Source of the DNA: Chrysogorgia sp. JL179-B06
Taxonomy: Eukaryota; Cnidaria; Anthozoa; Scleralcyonacea; Chrysogorgiidae
Assembly (NCBI GenBank): GCA_035772405.1
Contig: JAYKKM010000263.1
Span: forward strand, 573,001-637,000
DNA length: 64,000 nucleotides
Direction of reading: 5' to 3'
Below are positions 12,301-22,609 of the stretch, in pieces. The notes under the pieces were generated by a model. That model ran no database searches and was not told where the DNA came from. It was given only the letters and a program-made list of their open reading frames with translations. A program made the position numbers and the translations under genes. Within the stretch, counting starts at the first letter, position 1; every line of letters begins with the position of its first letter.

Positions 12301-15300
12301 CAAGGCGTAGTTATCTTTGGGAAAATAGGAGCCGTAAATATTGCGGTGCTTTAGCAACGCTTTATATTCCGTGTGTTCGTTCGTTCGTTCGTTCGTTCGT
12401 TCGTTCGTTCGGAATCAATAGCAAGCATCTACTTCATGTAGGCAGATTACCCACAGGGTACCGAACTTTAGCACTGGCTGGTTCCATCCAGGAATCTATC
12501 TCAAAGTGTTTATGCAGTGACAAATTCAGTTCAAAATTCTTTTGAACTCTCTTACTTGAAAGAAATATAGAAATTATAAAGATTGCCGTTTACAACTCTT
12601 CCATATCTCACTTTGTTCTCGAGATATTAAGATTTGTTTGATATGTAAATTATCCTCACTTTGACGTCACAGTACTGCACAATGACTAACTGAAAAAGCC
12701 TGTATACAGCTAAATCAATTAAGGTTGTCCTCCGACAAAGCTAAAAGGTCAAAGCCAAGCGCGAAAAGTACGATGGGATCGACCCCGTTGAAACAGGGAT
12801 GACTTGGGGTCGACTGCTATATAGTTTGACAGACATGATGGGGCTGGATGTTGAGGAAGTTGATTTTGCACTTTTATCTGATATAAATATCAAAAAGAAC
12901 CGCTTTCGCGTGGGTTGATAAGCAGTTATTAATAGACTGTTTATGCTGAATTGTTTAGTTACTTGAAATTTGAAGTAAACATTAATTGTTATTAGTTAAA
13001 GTGATTCCCAAAGGTATAAAGTTGCTAATTAAAAGGCGGACAAACAAACTGAAATTGTCTCTCTAGGGATTTCAAATGAGCAATTTTCTGTTGTTGAGAA
13101 TGCAAGAATAAATCGTAAATGCGGTGACAAAATAATGATGAATACTGAGCAGCACTGTTAACGAAAAGCGAGTGTTTAATACCGTAGTAATGTATATACA
13201 GTGTGTATAAAAAAATCGGAACCGGCATAAAATGAATTAATGTTGGTTCAGAGGTGTCCAGGACTTTCAAACTACTACAATACTGTAAGTTGTTTGAAAG
13301 GAATATTAATTAATTTTATACCGGTTCCGGTTATTTTTATACACACTGTATAGCGATGCGTACATGCAGGTTACGTCAATATTCATGTTTTTCATTAATA
13401 ATCTCAAGGGAGTCAATTTCGGTTTGTTTGTTCAACTTTAGTCGTATAAATATGCTAAATAAATAATTAAATAGAGTAATTCCCATCGTACTTTTTGCGC
13501 TTGGCTTTGACCTTTTAGCTTTGTCGGAGGACAAACGTAATTGATTTAGCTGTATCTTTGGGATTAGCAAATCAAATCATTCTAAACGTAAATTCGTATG
13601 TCTTATAATCATGGGACACACACAGGCAGATACACACTTTCATAATTTCGTTGCATAATCCCAAAGTTATACAGTCTTCTTCAATAAGTCATTATGCAGT
13701 ATGGCGACATAGTGAGACAAAATTTGGGCGTCTTTGGAGGTTAAATTTCTTGTGATAGAATATTTGTTGTTCATTTTTTTGGCAAATACGAACATTTATT
13801 AACCTAAAATTTTGTTCTGTAACAAAAATTGGCGTTTATACAACTCTTCCATATCTCACTTCCACAGCAGAGGTATGTGATTGTGACGTCAGAGACTCAA
13901 CACGTGACAAAGCTTTATGAAAATTATACGACAAGTTATAATTTTTAAATAAATAAATAAAGTTTTCCCCAAGTAGCTTTATATTCATACACAACTAGCC
14001 ACGTGTTGAGTCTTCAACGTCACTTCCTCTAATCGCAACCTAAGCGTCCGGAACATGTTCGAGTAATGGCGGCCGTATAATTTCATATAACTAAACAGTC
14101 TGAAAAGGCGACTTCCCATCCTCGCAATTGCTTGAAATTTGGCAATTTAAGTAAGAACACCATGCTCTTTACAAATATGTAAACATTCGGGATACCAAAC
14201 ATTTTAGGGACGGTTTGAGAATTACAAGGCGAGCCGTGTAAGTCCCATAGATCGACTGCGAATGCATATCGAAATTAAAGTACGAATGCATCTAAATAAC
14301 AATGTTAACCAATTAATCAGTTGGTGATATGATATGATATTAACGTTTATGTATATTACGAGAAATCTCTGATTTACAGATATTGACTAAATATTAATTT
14401 CTTTTGAATTTTCTTCATGAATTATTATTATAACTTCAGATGTTTTGTTAGGTAGTCCAGAAATCGAATTTTAATTTCTTTCACGATATAAGTGGTCAAC
14501 TATTATTGGGGTGTTGATTTTTGTTCTTGCTCTAGGTATTGGCCAGTTTCAAGCAGATAAAATTGACCGGAAGGAAGGTCCAGGTTCGATAATCTGTTGC
14601 TTATGTTAAAGAGAGTGTCAACCGTGGCATTGCGCGTTTGTGTTTATCTTTCCATATGGTAACGAAATGTTTTGAAGTGCTTTGTTGCCAACTTGATGTG
14701 GTATAAATACTTCGGAAATTCGCCGAGTCTTCTCAGAAAACCGTATAGAGGCTTTCTTATTCACCCACAATCCAAATACGTCGACTCGGAACATGATTTT
14801 TTTGCTTGAACCTCGTCACTTGGTCTTGCACGCTTCGCGTCAGTCAAGGCTGACATAATTTGAAACAAGTCAAGAAAACGTCGAGTTTTGTGAAAAATGT
14901 AGAAATAATTACTTTCTAAGGTATATCTTTTTTGAATTAATAGACAAAATTAATAATTTATATCAAGGATTGTCGATTGACAAGATATTTACGGATGCAG
15001 TTCACCAAGGGAATTTCGTGCTTCAAAAAATGGCTGACCGAGCGTACACTCATCCTTTAATTAGGTCAAGCGCAGGGAAGGGCTGCATCTCCCAACTTTT
15101 ATCACGAAGTGAAGTTTTTCAAAATCACTGATTTGATTTTGTGTTATACACTGATGCAGTGAATATGGGAGCTTGGTGTAGACAGACGATACATGGACAA
15201 TCTAATCGTCGATGATCATTGAGTGATTGAGTCCATGTTCATGAGTCCCGGATAGGAATCGAACCTTTAACCTTTTGATTGCCGGTGACCCGATCTAACC

Positions 15301-18300
15301 ATTGAGCTACCGAGACTCAGAGAGCGATAGGCATCACATATATTAATCGAACCAATACATCATTGTAACCCTCGCTCTCCATGCATCTGCGTCTCTGTAT
15401 AGCTCAATGGTTAGAGGGTCTCACCGTTAATCAGGTTACAGGTTCGATCCTATCCGGGATTCAGAATCATTTTTTTGAGGATACGAGCTTGACGATAGTC
15501 CATGTATCGTCTGTCTACTCCAAGCTCTCCCACATTCACTACAGCAATGCATATATGTATACTAGAAATACGTGTACGCAACGACCCCTCGCACGAACTT
15601 TGAAGCTTTTATAGTGTAGATTGAAAATAATTTGTAATGAGGAGGTCCTATAATTAAAAGTAATAACAAATGGTAAAAATATCATATATGGTCAGTAAAA
15701 TCAAAATAAAATAAGGTAAAATATCAGTTTAAAAAACACCTTTCCTGAGTTCTTGTTTAAAAACAGTCAGTGTTGTTGATTCACGCAGGGAAGGTTCCAA
15801 AGAGTTTCAAGTATCGGATGAAAAATTTAAGTGTAGTCCAATGACCCGATCTTCTTATTGCTGAAGATTTACGAATATCATTTCTGTTTTGTGTATTATA
15901 GCTATGAAAGTTCCTTTTAAAATTATTTACAAAAAAAGTATTTAAAAAACTATTTAAGCTAAAAGTATTTACAAAAAGATTATTAACTGTAAAGATTATA
16001 AAGGGATTGCATCAGGGATCACGTCCGTATTTGTAAATATGCAGACGATTGCACTCTATATGAATCCATTGCCGCAACAGAAACAAGCCACATGCAACAA
16101 ACTCTCGACAGCATGCAACAATGGGCAATAAATAATAAGATGGTACTAAATGGTTCGAAATATATGCCTGAACCCAACGCCATCACTCAGGAAAATAATC
16201 GCATTGAAATTTGAAAGAGTCTCTAAATTTAAAGGGACACTCCGGCCCAAATACAAATGTAGTTCATATGAAAGATCTTACTGACTTTAGATTATTTCCA
16301 AAGTTTCAGCATTCCTATCAATTTAGTTAAGAAGATGTGGCTAGTTGAAGTTGGAGAGTTTGTCCAATTTCGACGCCATTTTGTTTCTCAAATATGACGT
16401 CACTGAGTGACGTGTCTCGTATTATGCCTAAGAAGCTCCTCTACTTTCCTGCATGATGAACTAAATAGTTTATTTCGACTAATTTTCGTCCAAAGACCAT
16501 TCACAATAACTATCACTATGTGATCGCCATCAAAACAACTCCACTGACGATAAAGAATCACTCAATAACGTCATATTTTCAAAACCAATATGGCGTCAAA
16601 ATCCACAAATGTTCAACTTCAACTAGCAATATCTTCTCAACTAAATTGATAGGAATGCTGAAACTTTGATAGGAATGCTGAAACTTTGCAAATAAACTAA
16701 AGTCAGTAAGATCTTTCATATGAACTGCATTTGTATTTGGGCCGGAGTGTCCCTTTAAGCTCTTGGGAGTATACTGCCAGGAAAACGTAAAATGGAACAG
16801 CCACGTCAAAGAAATCACGGGCAAGGCAAACAAGAGGCTCTTTCACCTGCGAGAATGTAGGAAGGCAAGACTTCCTGTTGACCGATTACTATGTTCTGTT
16901 CTAAAATAAGACCACTCCTTGAATATGCAGCCCCTATTTGTGGTGGCTTGCCAAAATACCTTATAGACGAAGTTGAGAAAGTTCAGAACAGAAGTCTATC
17001 TATCATAGGAATACCAAAAGACTCCCTTGAAAAGCTTAGCATGAGAGGCGCATCGAAGCGATCAAGCGTGAACTGCAAAGAATGATGAGGAAAACCACCC
17101 ATGTTCTAAGTTTATTACTAATAATAATCATAAATATAATCTCAGATCAGGAAGTATATACAGGCTTGCTCTGCTACTCTCTGGAACTGAAAGACATAAA
17201 CAATCTTTTATACCACGCTCGTTAAGACTTTTTCTAAAAACGTGTACAAGCCTGGTGACGTCGGTGGTTATTCATTTGCATATCACAAAAGTCGAAATAT
17301 CTCAAGAACGACATGAGATATGAAAGAGCTCTAAATTACAATTTATGTTATTTTAGAAGTTCATTTAAATAACTAAAACTTAATTTTCGTTTCATAAACA
17401 CTTTAAACCATATAAACTTGTGTTGTCTGAATTTCATTGTTTTATTGTTGTCTGAATTTCATTATTTAAAGTGGAACTACGATGAAAATTCACCCCCGTT
17501 TTTTTAGATTTTCTTCAGCATACAATAGTATTTCAGGGTCGAAAGTGATCATCGATGTAAAAAAAACCTAAAAAATGGTATTTTGAAGTTAGTATTTTGA
17601 GCATTTAGGCCACCATTACTAAGAACCAGTGAACTCAATATAGATAACTGGAACGATAACTCGTAAAGCAAAAAGTGAGGCAAAAAGTTCCAGGCCCCTA
17701 CGCGGTTTGCAGGTAGATTTCAGGCCCCTGGTTAATTCTGTCTCTGCTTCAAGGTAAACGTTTTTGCATAATATTTTTGGTAAATAACTTACTTGAACCA
17801 TGGATAGCCAGTAAAATAAATTTATTTCACTATCTATGGTTGAACTGGTGAATCGCATCTTCAAAACAAAAACACAAACTTTCGCAATTGTTTGGCAAAC
17901 GTTTTCTTCAGTATTTCTGAAACCCCCAAAGCTATAGAATATATTAAAGGAAAGATAAATGATCTATTAACAATATACGTACAGCTTTATCCCTGTAGCT
18001 AACTTAGTTTTCTTTAAAAGCGGCCTAACCGAACATGCCCAAAAATATAATTTTCGTCACGGATACCATCTTGTAAACAAAAACACGAATTTTCGGCTGT
18101 CTTCGACGAACATTTTCTTGAGAAATAATCAACTCCCAAAGCTACAATATATATTAAAACAAAGATAAATTATGTGTTTACAATATGCGTACAGCGTATC
18201 CGGCTAGCGAATTTAGTTTTCTTAAAAAGGAACGGATAAAACATCCAAAATAAAAAATAAAAATACAAAATATGTTACCCTGCCTCACTTTTTACCCGAC

Positions 18301-21300
18301 TTATGACTGGGAGTTAGCGTTCCATATATAGAGTTCACTGCTAAGAACGTGTTCCAAGTGAGCCCGCAATTTCAAAAGGTAATATTGTTTGTGACGTCAA
18401 ATTCTCAATGAATATCAGTCGAGGTTACTTGTTTTCTTGTTTTCTTCGAGAAGTAGGTGAAATTTCCAGCCTTCCAGACGAAGAGTATGAAAAACGACCC
18501 TGATCACTATGGATTTACTTGAAGAATTAGCCATATGGAGTCTTCGATTGAGAATCTGACGTCACTTCGTTACGCCGGTCAGGAACATGATCGATTAATG
18601 GCGGACATAACAACTCCAGATTCGGAGTCAGAAAAAATAATACTTGCAATCGTCGAATCGCAAAACGTTTTCGACCGAGTACTATTTAGCAGCAGCTCTG
18701 CTTTATAAATACGTAAACATATCGATAGGTAAAAATTTGATCGTAGCACCAAACTTACTTTTTGGTGAAGAACCAGCTAGCAGACTGCAGTACTGAACAG
18801 AACAGTTTTCTACCATCCAGGTGTTTCTACCATCGGTTACTAATCGTAATAATCAAAACCACTGTAACTTAATGCAAATCCTAATTGTAACCATGATTAT
18901 ATTTTGTAGTGTCTATTCCAGGAAACATAAGATGTGTCGAAGATTCACTTTATGAAGTGTTCCAAAATCTCGTAGGCGGTGCCAGTGGCCAGGTTTGTAA
19001 AGTATATATATATATCATCAGAAGTACACTGCGAACATAGCGCGAGCACTGATCTCGAAAGAAGACTGGATCGAGCAACCTATAATCGGCCGGGTGGAGG
19101 CTATTTCAGATACGGTAGAGCAGATAGTCACCAGGACTTTGGTGATTGTTTACATAACATATATTTCGTTCTTTAAAAACCCCGCTTTAAATTTCTGTTT
19201 CGATTCAGAAAAGCAGTGCTTTTCTGAATCGAAACAGAAATTTAAAGCAGGGTTTTTAAAGAACGAAGCATATATGTTATATAAACAATCACCAAAGTCC
19301 TGGTGACTAGGTGCTCTACCGTATCTGAAAAAGCACGATGGCAGAAAAATCAGGCGCCATTCCTAAGGGACCAAAGTCGCAGTAAATCCTATAGGCAGGC
19401 CATGAATCGTTTTGCACAGTAATTTGAAAAATGTTTTCTGGTCCTCTTTATAGTAAAATTATTTTATTTTATCGATGGTAAGAGCACAAAATCCCATCAA
19501 AAAACCTCATAGGATCCTCAGTTGGTCCCTTAGTAATGGTGGACTTCCGGTTTCATTTTCTGAACAATAGTTTCTCGATCCAGTCTTCATTTAAAATCAG
19601 TGAGCGCGAGTTGTAACACGTCTGCAACGGGCTAGTTACTGAGGGTGTAAGCCAGAAGAAGAAAAGAATCTGCACATTTGCCTGAATTGGGAAATTGTGA
19701 CAGCCCTCACGAAGCGAAGAATAGTTGCGAGAAGGAAAATATAGGGGGTTGTGGCCGTGCGCTGAACGCAAGAGAAATCATCTTTACAAGGGTACTCCAT
19801 GAGTCAAAATACAAGTGGAGTTGATCAGGTGGATCTGAAAGATCTTACTGACTTTAGTTTATTTTCAAAATTTCGCCATTCAAATCAATTTAGTTAAGAA
19901 GATATCGTAAGTTGAAGTTGGAGAGTTTGTCTAATTTCGACGCAATATTTGCCTCTCAAATGTGATGTCACTAAGTGGTTCTATCTCATATTATGCCTAA
20001 TATGTTCCTCAATAGTTTTCCTTATGAAGAACTATTAGTTTATTTCGAATAATTTTCATCCAAGAAGCAGTACTATCACTATATAATCGCCATCGAACCG
20101 GCTGCGGGGGTCAAAAGGACCTTTCTGTTTTTATCTGGTCTTTCTCTGGTCTTTATTTTTCGTTAGAATATCAAGGTTAGGCCCGATCGGACGAGGTTAG
20201 TACTTGGATGGGTGACAACCCCGTTCGATTCCTGAGCTTCATGAGATCATAGTCAATCGAGATATGGTCTGGAAACTCTGCAAACTTCAAAGCGACGATA
20301 ATGAGCTAATATTTAAACAACACGGTTGAGCGATTAAACCCAAACGATTCTATTGGATGATTGCTTCATTATACTAAAATACAATAGGTTCAGTGACCGT
20401 GCACCGTGCACAAAATTGATAGAACAAAGACTTTAGCTGAGTTTCCAGACCATATCTCGATTGACTGCTCTCACTGTGCTTCGAGGGTTTTCCGCCCTCC
20501 CTAATATCAACCCCAACACCAACTTTAGCTATGCTCCGCGGTCGTCATGGGTCGTATGGTGGCAGCCTGTGGCATCTTTACTAAGTTAAGCCTCGTATAT
20601 TGATTTGGCCCACGAGAAACGTCATATAGACGTTTATATCGATATGCGAGGCTTCCCTAAACCTTCGACTCGTCCGCGTTAAGCTGCGTCCGTCGTGTAG
20701 TTCGTAGAATGATTAGCATGACCCCTTTACCTTTACCTTTAGGGTTAGGATTAGTAGATCTAGAAAATGTGAAGGGTCCTTTTGAGTCATCTCTTTTAGC
20801 CATCACCACCATCTGCACTACCGATAAAGAAGCACTCACTCAATGACGTCGTATTTTCAAAACAAATATGGCGTCAAAATCCTAGTCAAATTTTCAACTT
20901 CAACTAGCCATATCTTCTTAACTAAATTGATAGGAATGCTAAATCTTTCGGAATCAACAAAAATCAGTAAGTTCTTTAATTTGAACTTCATTTGTATTTT
21001 TGCTGGACTACACCTCGGTTAGAGTTTTGGTCGAAAGTCAAAACGTTGCAAATTTCGCTGAAAAGTCGGAAATTGATTGCGTAATAAAATAACTCTGAAA
21101 AAAAAAAATATATATATACGTAATATTTGGCATTTCACTCGATCAAACTACATGTTGAAAGGATTTATGGTGAAGGCAAATTTCGAGTGTTGGAATACAT
21201 ACATTTTAAGACCAAACCGGGACCAGTTGCGAAAAATGCAACTTTAAGGCCTTCCGGCTGGGAACCGAACCCGCGACCCTGCGATGCTAGTGCAGTGCTC

Positions 21301-21900
21301 TGACCACTGAGCTACGGAAGCCGCCGCCGAGAGCCCAGCCACGAGTTCTGTATATATGGTGGTGGTTAATATGGCCTGTATATATGGTTAAAATGTATGT
21401 ATTCCAACACTCGAATTTTCCTTCACCATAAATCCTTTCAATATATATATATATATATATATATATCGCCTTGATATAGTGAATGTGGGAACTTGGATTA
21501 GACAATGCAATTGGCTGCGTTTATTAATATTTGTATATATTTTGGCATGTTTTTTTGGCATGTTTAACAAATTATAACATGCATGTATGACTATCAAGCC
21601 ACCTTAAACTTCATAATATTAAAAACTCGCGACCAGCATAGCACACACTCTTTTTCGCGCCATAACTGTTTGTTCTTCTTGTATCTGTAGATCAACTACA
21701 AGGGTCGTACTATAGGGTACAGAGCACATGGAAGAGTTCATTCGCTCAAAGAGCCATGGGTGTATGATGTGACAGCATGGGACATTGAGAGCGAATTATC
21801 TGTAAACAAAAAACACTGTAAAGAAAGCGAAGACGCTATCAAAAGTGCCGTGAGTGAGCTTATCGAGAAACTGAAGACGGAAGGAAAGATTTCCAATTAA
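8677..21900 (+). CDS. PNP_UDP_1-fold membrane protein, copy 1 (possibly splice-damaged)
   Basis: Five exons: 8677-9391, 12024-12230, 14485-14583, 18922-18992, 21691-21900. Phases match copy 2 and the sum is 433 codons plus stop. Exons 1-2 encode a nucleosidase-type domain with ICVGFCGGL, IAIEMEGEG and GVSDYADG, which correspond to the nucleoside-binding Gly-rich strand, the catalytic-site glutamate region and the SD aspartate of the PNP/MTA-SAH nucleosidase family. Exon 3 encodes one transmembrane helix. Exons 4-5 encode a conserved tail. The donor and acceptor sites are GT-AG except before exon 3, where copy 2 has TTTTAG and this copy has TTTCAC (14479-14484). The exon-3 frame is nevertheless open. 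Introns 1-4 are swollen by repeats. It is either a recent pseudogene, or splicing skips or shifts exon 3; skipping it would keep the frame and give a protein without the membrane anchor. Confidence 0.7.
9405..9530. repeat. small inverted repeat with telomere-like core, intron 1 of copy 1
   Basis: GTTACGAGGGCTCCAAATATATT is mirrored by AATATATTTGGAACCCTCATAAC about 90 bp later. The core is made of variants of TTAGTATTAGGG. The same element sits at the same place in copy 3 (48850-48955), and a half-eroded one is in copy 2 (29088-29150). Confidence 0.6.
9531..10223. other. intron 1 of copy 1, no recognised feature
   Basis: No gene, RNA or clear inverted repeat was recognised. There are short repeats around 9630-9675 (CCCGAGGGATAATATTTCG type) only. 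Confidence 0.3.
10224..10677 (+). pseudogene. Penelope-like (GIY-YIG) retroelement fragment
   Basis: Three frames in sequence give IPLVLTFHPFNFKVKDII, then NIRDSLVHSALKQN and CGRSRSYTCPFLNPTT, then CDKCPKIYIGETGRRLSD and DVDKHVARH. The last segment is the start of a GIY-YIG endonuclease domain (YIGETGRRL). This order, RT tail then Cys-rich linker then GIY-YIG, is that of Penelope-like elements. At least two frameshifts and truncation at both ends make it dead. It lies in intron 1 of PNP copy 1, same strand. Confidence 0.72.
10735..11120 (+). repeat. dispersed repeat R1, copy a
   Basis: About 350 bp (beginning near GTTTTGAAGTGCTTCGTCGC and containing TCTTCTCAGAAAACC and AAGGTATATCTT) recur in the same orientation at 14660-15055, at roughly 85-90% identity by eye. 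No coding signal is shared. Its type is unknown. Copy a is in intron 1, copy b in intron 3 of PNP copy 1. Confidence 0.7.
11433..11641. repeat. palindromic MITE, intron 1 of copy 1
   Basis: TGGTTTCCATTTGGTTGCCA (11441 onward) is mirrored by GGCGACCAAATGGAAACCAG (to 11636), with further matching inside (GATCGCAACG, GATGTAATAGAGTG). Non-coding. Confidence 0.7.
12024..12230 (+). CDS. PNP copy 1, exon 2
   Basis: Acceptor TTTTTTAG|GTGTTTAT and donor CCTACAG|GTACAT. It encodes VYTAAFGLQIEW through GVSDYADG and the terminal helix of the nucleosidase domain, and keeps phase 1. It is two codons shorter than copy 2 in the linker before the membrane helix. Confidence 0.88.
12370..12410 (+). repeat. (GTTC)n microsatellite
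   Basis: About ten uninterrupted TTCG/GTTC units in intron 2 of PNP copy 1. Confidence 0.9.
12700..13560. repeat. imperfect foldback repeat, intron 2 of copy 1
   Basis: The block from CTAAATCAATTAAGG to TACGATGGGA (12712-12777) is mirrored at 13486-13552, and an inner block (ACAAACAAACTGAAATTG, 13028) is mirrored at 13413-13437. A mariner-type MITE sits at its centre. Confidence 0.7.
13199..13348. mobile_element. mariner-type MITE (TA target)
   Basis: A 150-bp element. The ends CAGTGTGTATAAAAA and TTTTTATACACACTG are inverted repeats continuing through CGGAACCGG, and TA lies on both sides (13197-13198, 13349-13350). Non-coding. Confidence 0.78.
14485..14583 (+). CDS. PNP copy 1, exon 3 (membrane helix) with lost acceptor
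   Basis: Open frame encoding a hydrophobic helix (STIIGVLIFVLALGIG), two codons shorter than in copy 2. The base pair before it is AC rather than AG. The nearest alternative AG (14491-14492) would shift the frame. The donor GTTCGA is present but weaker than copy 2's GTATGT. Confidence 0.6.
14660..15055 (+). repeat. dispersed repeat R1, copy b
   Basis: Second copy of the repeat at 10735-11120, with a short insertion near 14966-14990. Unknown origin. Intron 3 of PNP copy 1. Confidence 0.7.
15155..15560. repeat. inverted repeat with a tRNA-like head in each arm
   Basis: The arms mirror each other from the outer GAATATGGGAGCTTGG / CTCCAAGCTCTCCCACATTC through CCATGTATCGTCTGTCTA. Each arm contains a pol III tRNA-type promoter. 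Minus strand 15243-15317: box A-like TAGCTCAATGGTTAGA, box B GGTTCGATTCC, and a 7-bp acceptor-like stem GTCTCGG/CCGGGAC. Plus strand 15393-15463: TAGCTCAATGGTTAGAG and GGTTCGATCCT. They are degenerate, so tRNA-derived SINE sequence is more likely than working tRNA genes. Confidence 0.6.
15990..17090 (+). pseudogene. LINE reverse transcriptase fragment, C-terminal part
   Basis: Frame pieces include CKYADDCTLYESI (the YADD active site, near 16040), then, interrupted by the element at 16233-16754, VSKFKLLGVYC, KANKRLFHLRECRKA, KIRPLLEYAAPI and DEVEKVQNRSL. These are RT motif C and thumb sequences of CR1/L2-type LINEs. Several frameshifts are present. It lies in intron 3 of PNP copy 1. Confidence 0.75.
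16233..16754. mobile_element. TTAA-flanked palindromic MITE (AGGGACACTCC family)
   Basis: The ends AGGGACACTCCGGCCC and GGGCCGGAGTGTCCCT are inverted repeats that continue inward for over 100 bp. TTAA lies on both sides (16229-16232, 16755-16758). The split LINE frame (VSKFK|LLGVYC) shows where it inserted. Related copies are at 19830-21015 and 25834-28111. Confidence 0.82.
17621..18348. mobile_element. hAT-type non-autonomous element with 8-bp TSD
   Basis: The element proper is 17627-18340. The ends CAGTGAACTC and GAGTTCACTG are inverted, and CTAAGAAC is duplicated exactly on both sides (17619-17626 and 18341-18348). An inner block with GCAAAAAGTGAGGCA is mirrored by TGCCTCACTTTTT. No coding capacity. 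Intron 3 of copy 1. Confidence 0.85.
18922..18992 (+). CDS. PNP copy 1, exon 4
   Basis: Acceptor TATTCCAG, donor CAG|GTTTGT. Twenty-four codons including EDSLYEVFQNLVGGASGQ. It ends in phase 0, matching the phase-0 start of exon 5. Confidence 0.82.
19104..19330. mobile_element. near-perfect hairpin MITE
   Basis: Two arms of about 110 bp (TTTCAGATACGGTAGAGC mirrored by GCTCTACCGTATCTGAAA) meet at a centre near 19219. Non-coding. Intron 4 of PNP copy 1. Confidence 0.78.
20175..20218 (+). repeat. 5S rRNA-derived sequence (3' half)
   Basis: GGTTAGTACTTGGATGGGTG is the highly conserved 3' part of animal 5S rRNA, and the preceding TTAGGCCCGATCGGACGA resembles the adjoining segment. The 5' half is absent, so it is a 5S pseudogene or the head of a 5S-derived (SINE3-type) retroposon, not a working 5S gene. 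Confidence 0.7.
20248..20467. mobile_element. MITE X, copy a
   Basis: CATAGTCAATCGAGATATGG is mirrored by CCATATCTCGATTGACT. The interior recurs in reverse orientation in the copy at 34803-35100 (for example GGATGATTGCTTCAT and GTGACCGTGCACCG). Non-coding. Confidence 0.7.
21251..21320 (-). repeat. tRNA-like sequence (probable SINE head)
   Basis: The minus strand reads CTTCCGTAGCTCAGTGGTCA (box A) and GGGTTCGGTTCCC (box B-like) with a CTTCCG/CGGAAG acceptor-like stem and an anticodon loop CTAGCAT that would place AGC (Ala) in the anticodon. The T stem has mismatches. A truncated relative lies at 24961-25015, which favours a SINE family over a unique tRNA gene. Confidence 0.55.
21691..21900 (+). 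CDS. PNP copy 1, exon 5 (terminal)
   Basis: Acceptor TATCTGTAG|ATCAAC, then 69 codons and TAA at 21898-21900. It begins INYKGRTIGYRAHGRVH and ends in a charged helix (AIKSAVSELIEKLKTEG). Nearly identical to copy 2 exon 5. Confidence 0.85.
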   Translation: MNYKGRTIGYRAHGRVHSLKEPWVYDVTAWDIESELSVNKKHCKESEDAIKSAVSELIEKLKTEGKISN

Positions 21901-22609
21901 TCGGACCATGTTATATAGTTTTACTGTAGGAGACAGAGACTTTTTCGTCTCTGATCTTTTAAGATGCTAAAATGAATCAGTTGTCCAAGGTTTTCCCATA
22001 ATATAGAACACAAACTACGGCTCTATTACAGTAATTATGAATAATATTATATACATTTCACGTTAAGATTAATAATACTATATATATAATTTAAAATCAG
22101 CAATTGATTTAGCATTAATTGCCTCCACAGGTAAGCTATTCCACAGTACATTTCCTTGGTATGTAAAGCTTCTCTTGAGTGCCTCGGTTAAAGGTCTCCG
22201 AACAAAACGTTTAGAATCTGAACTTCGTAAATTATGACTATGAACCGAATTAACTGAAATAAATTAGTTAGAAAGATATTCTGCAGTACCATTTTATTGA
22301 TTGTTTTATACATGAGCTTTATACATAAGCATTTTGAATTTCTGAGACCGTCTTTTTTCTAGATTCAACCAATTTAATTCGGTCAGAATTTCATACGGCC
22401 GTACCGGCTATATAGTCTGATTCACTGTTGATACGAGCGGCCCTATTTGATATTTATTCTATAGCCTATATATATTTTGTCTATATAAGCCTATATATAT
22501 ATATATATATTGTCTTAGTAAAGTCCAATTTTCCCTTGCGCTCATGTGAAACCGCTGTGCTGGGGGTCTCAACGGTCGCAAGGGGGACATGATGAATATA
22601 TGCCGGGGG
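21901..22609. other. spacer after PNP copy 1
   Basis: The 3' flank of copy 1. No protein family is recognised. It contains a short (TA)n run at 22490-22512. Confidence 0.3.

Larger units (their letters stand above)
19825..21015. mobile_element. eroded AGGGACACTCC-family element with nested insertions
   Basis: The inner arm sequence of the MITE at 16233-16754 (GATCTTACTGACTTTAG, CAATTTAGTTAAGAAGAT) appears at 19838-20100 and is mirrored at 20815-20990. Between the arms lie a 5S-like sequence and a copy of MITE X. The termini are eroded. Confidence 0.6.

Noticed and set aside
14491..14500. Alternative acceptor rescuing PNP copy 1 exon 3 (AG at 14491-14492)
   Set aside because: Using it would put the rest of the exon out of frame with exons 2 and 4.
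20657..20839. Small minus-strand protein
   Set aside because: It lies in repeat-derived sequence between MITE X and the eroded AGGGACACTCC arm, with no conserved motif.
21251..21320. Functional tRNA-Ala gene
   Set aside because: The T stem pairs poorly and a truncated relative occurs at 24961, so a SINE head is more likely.
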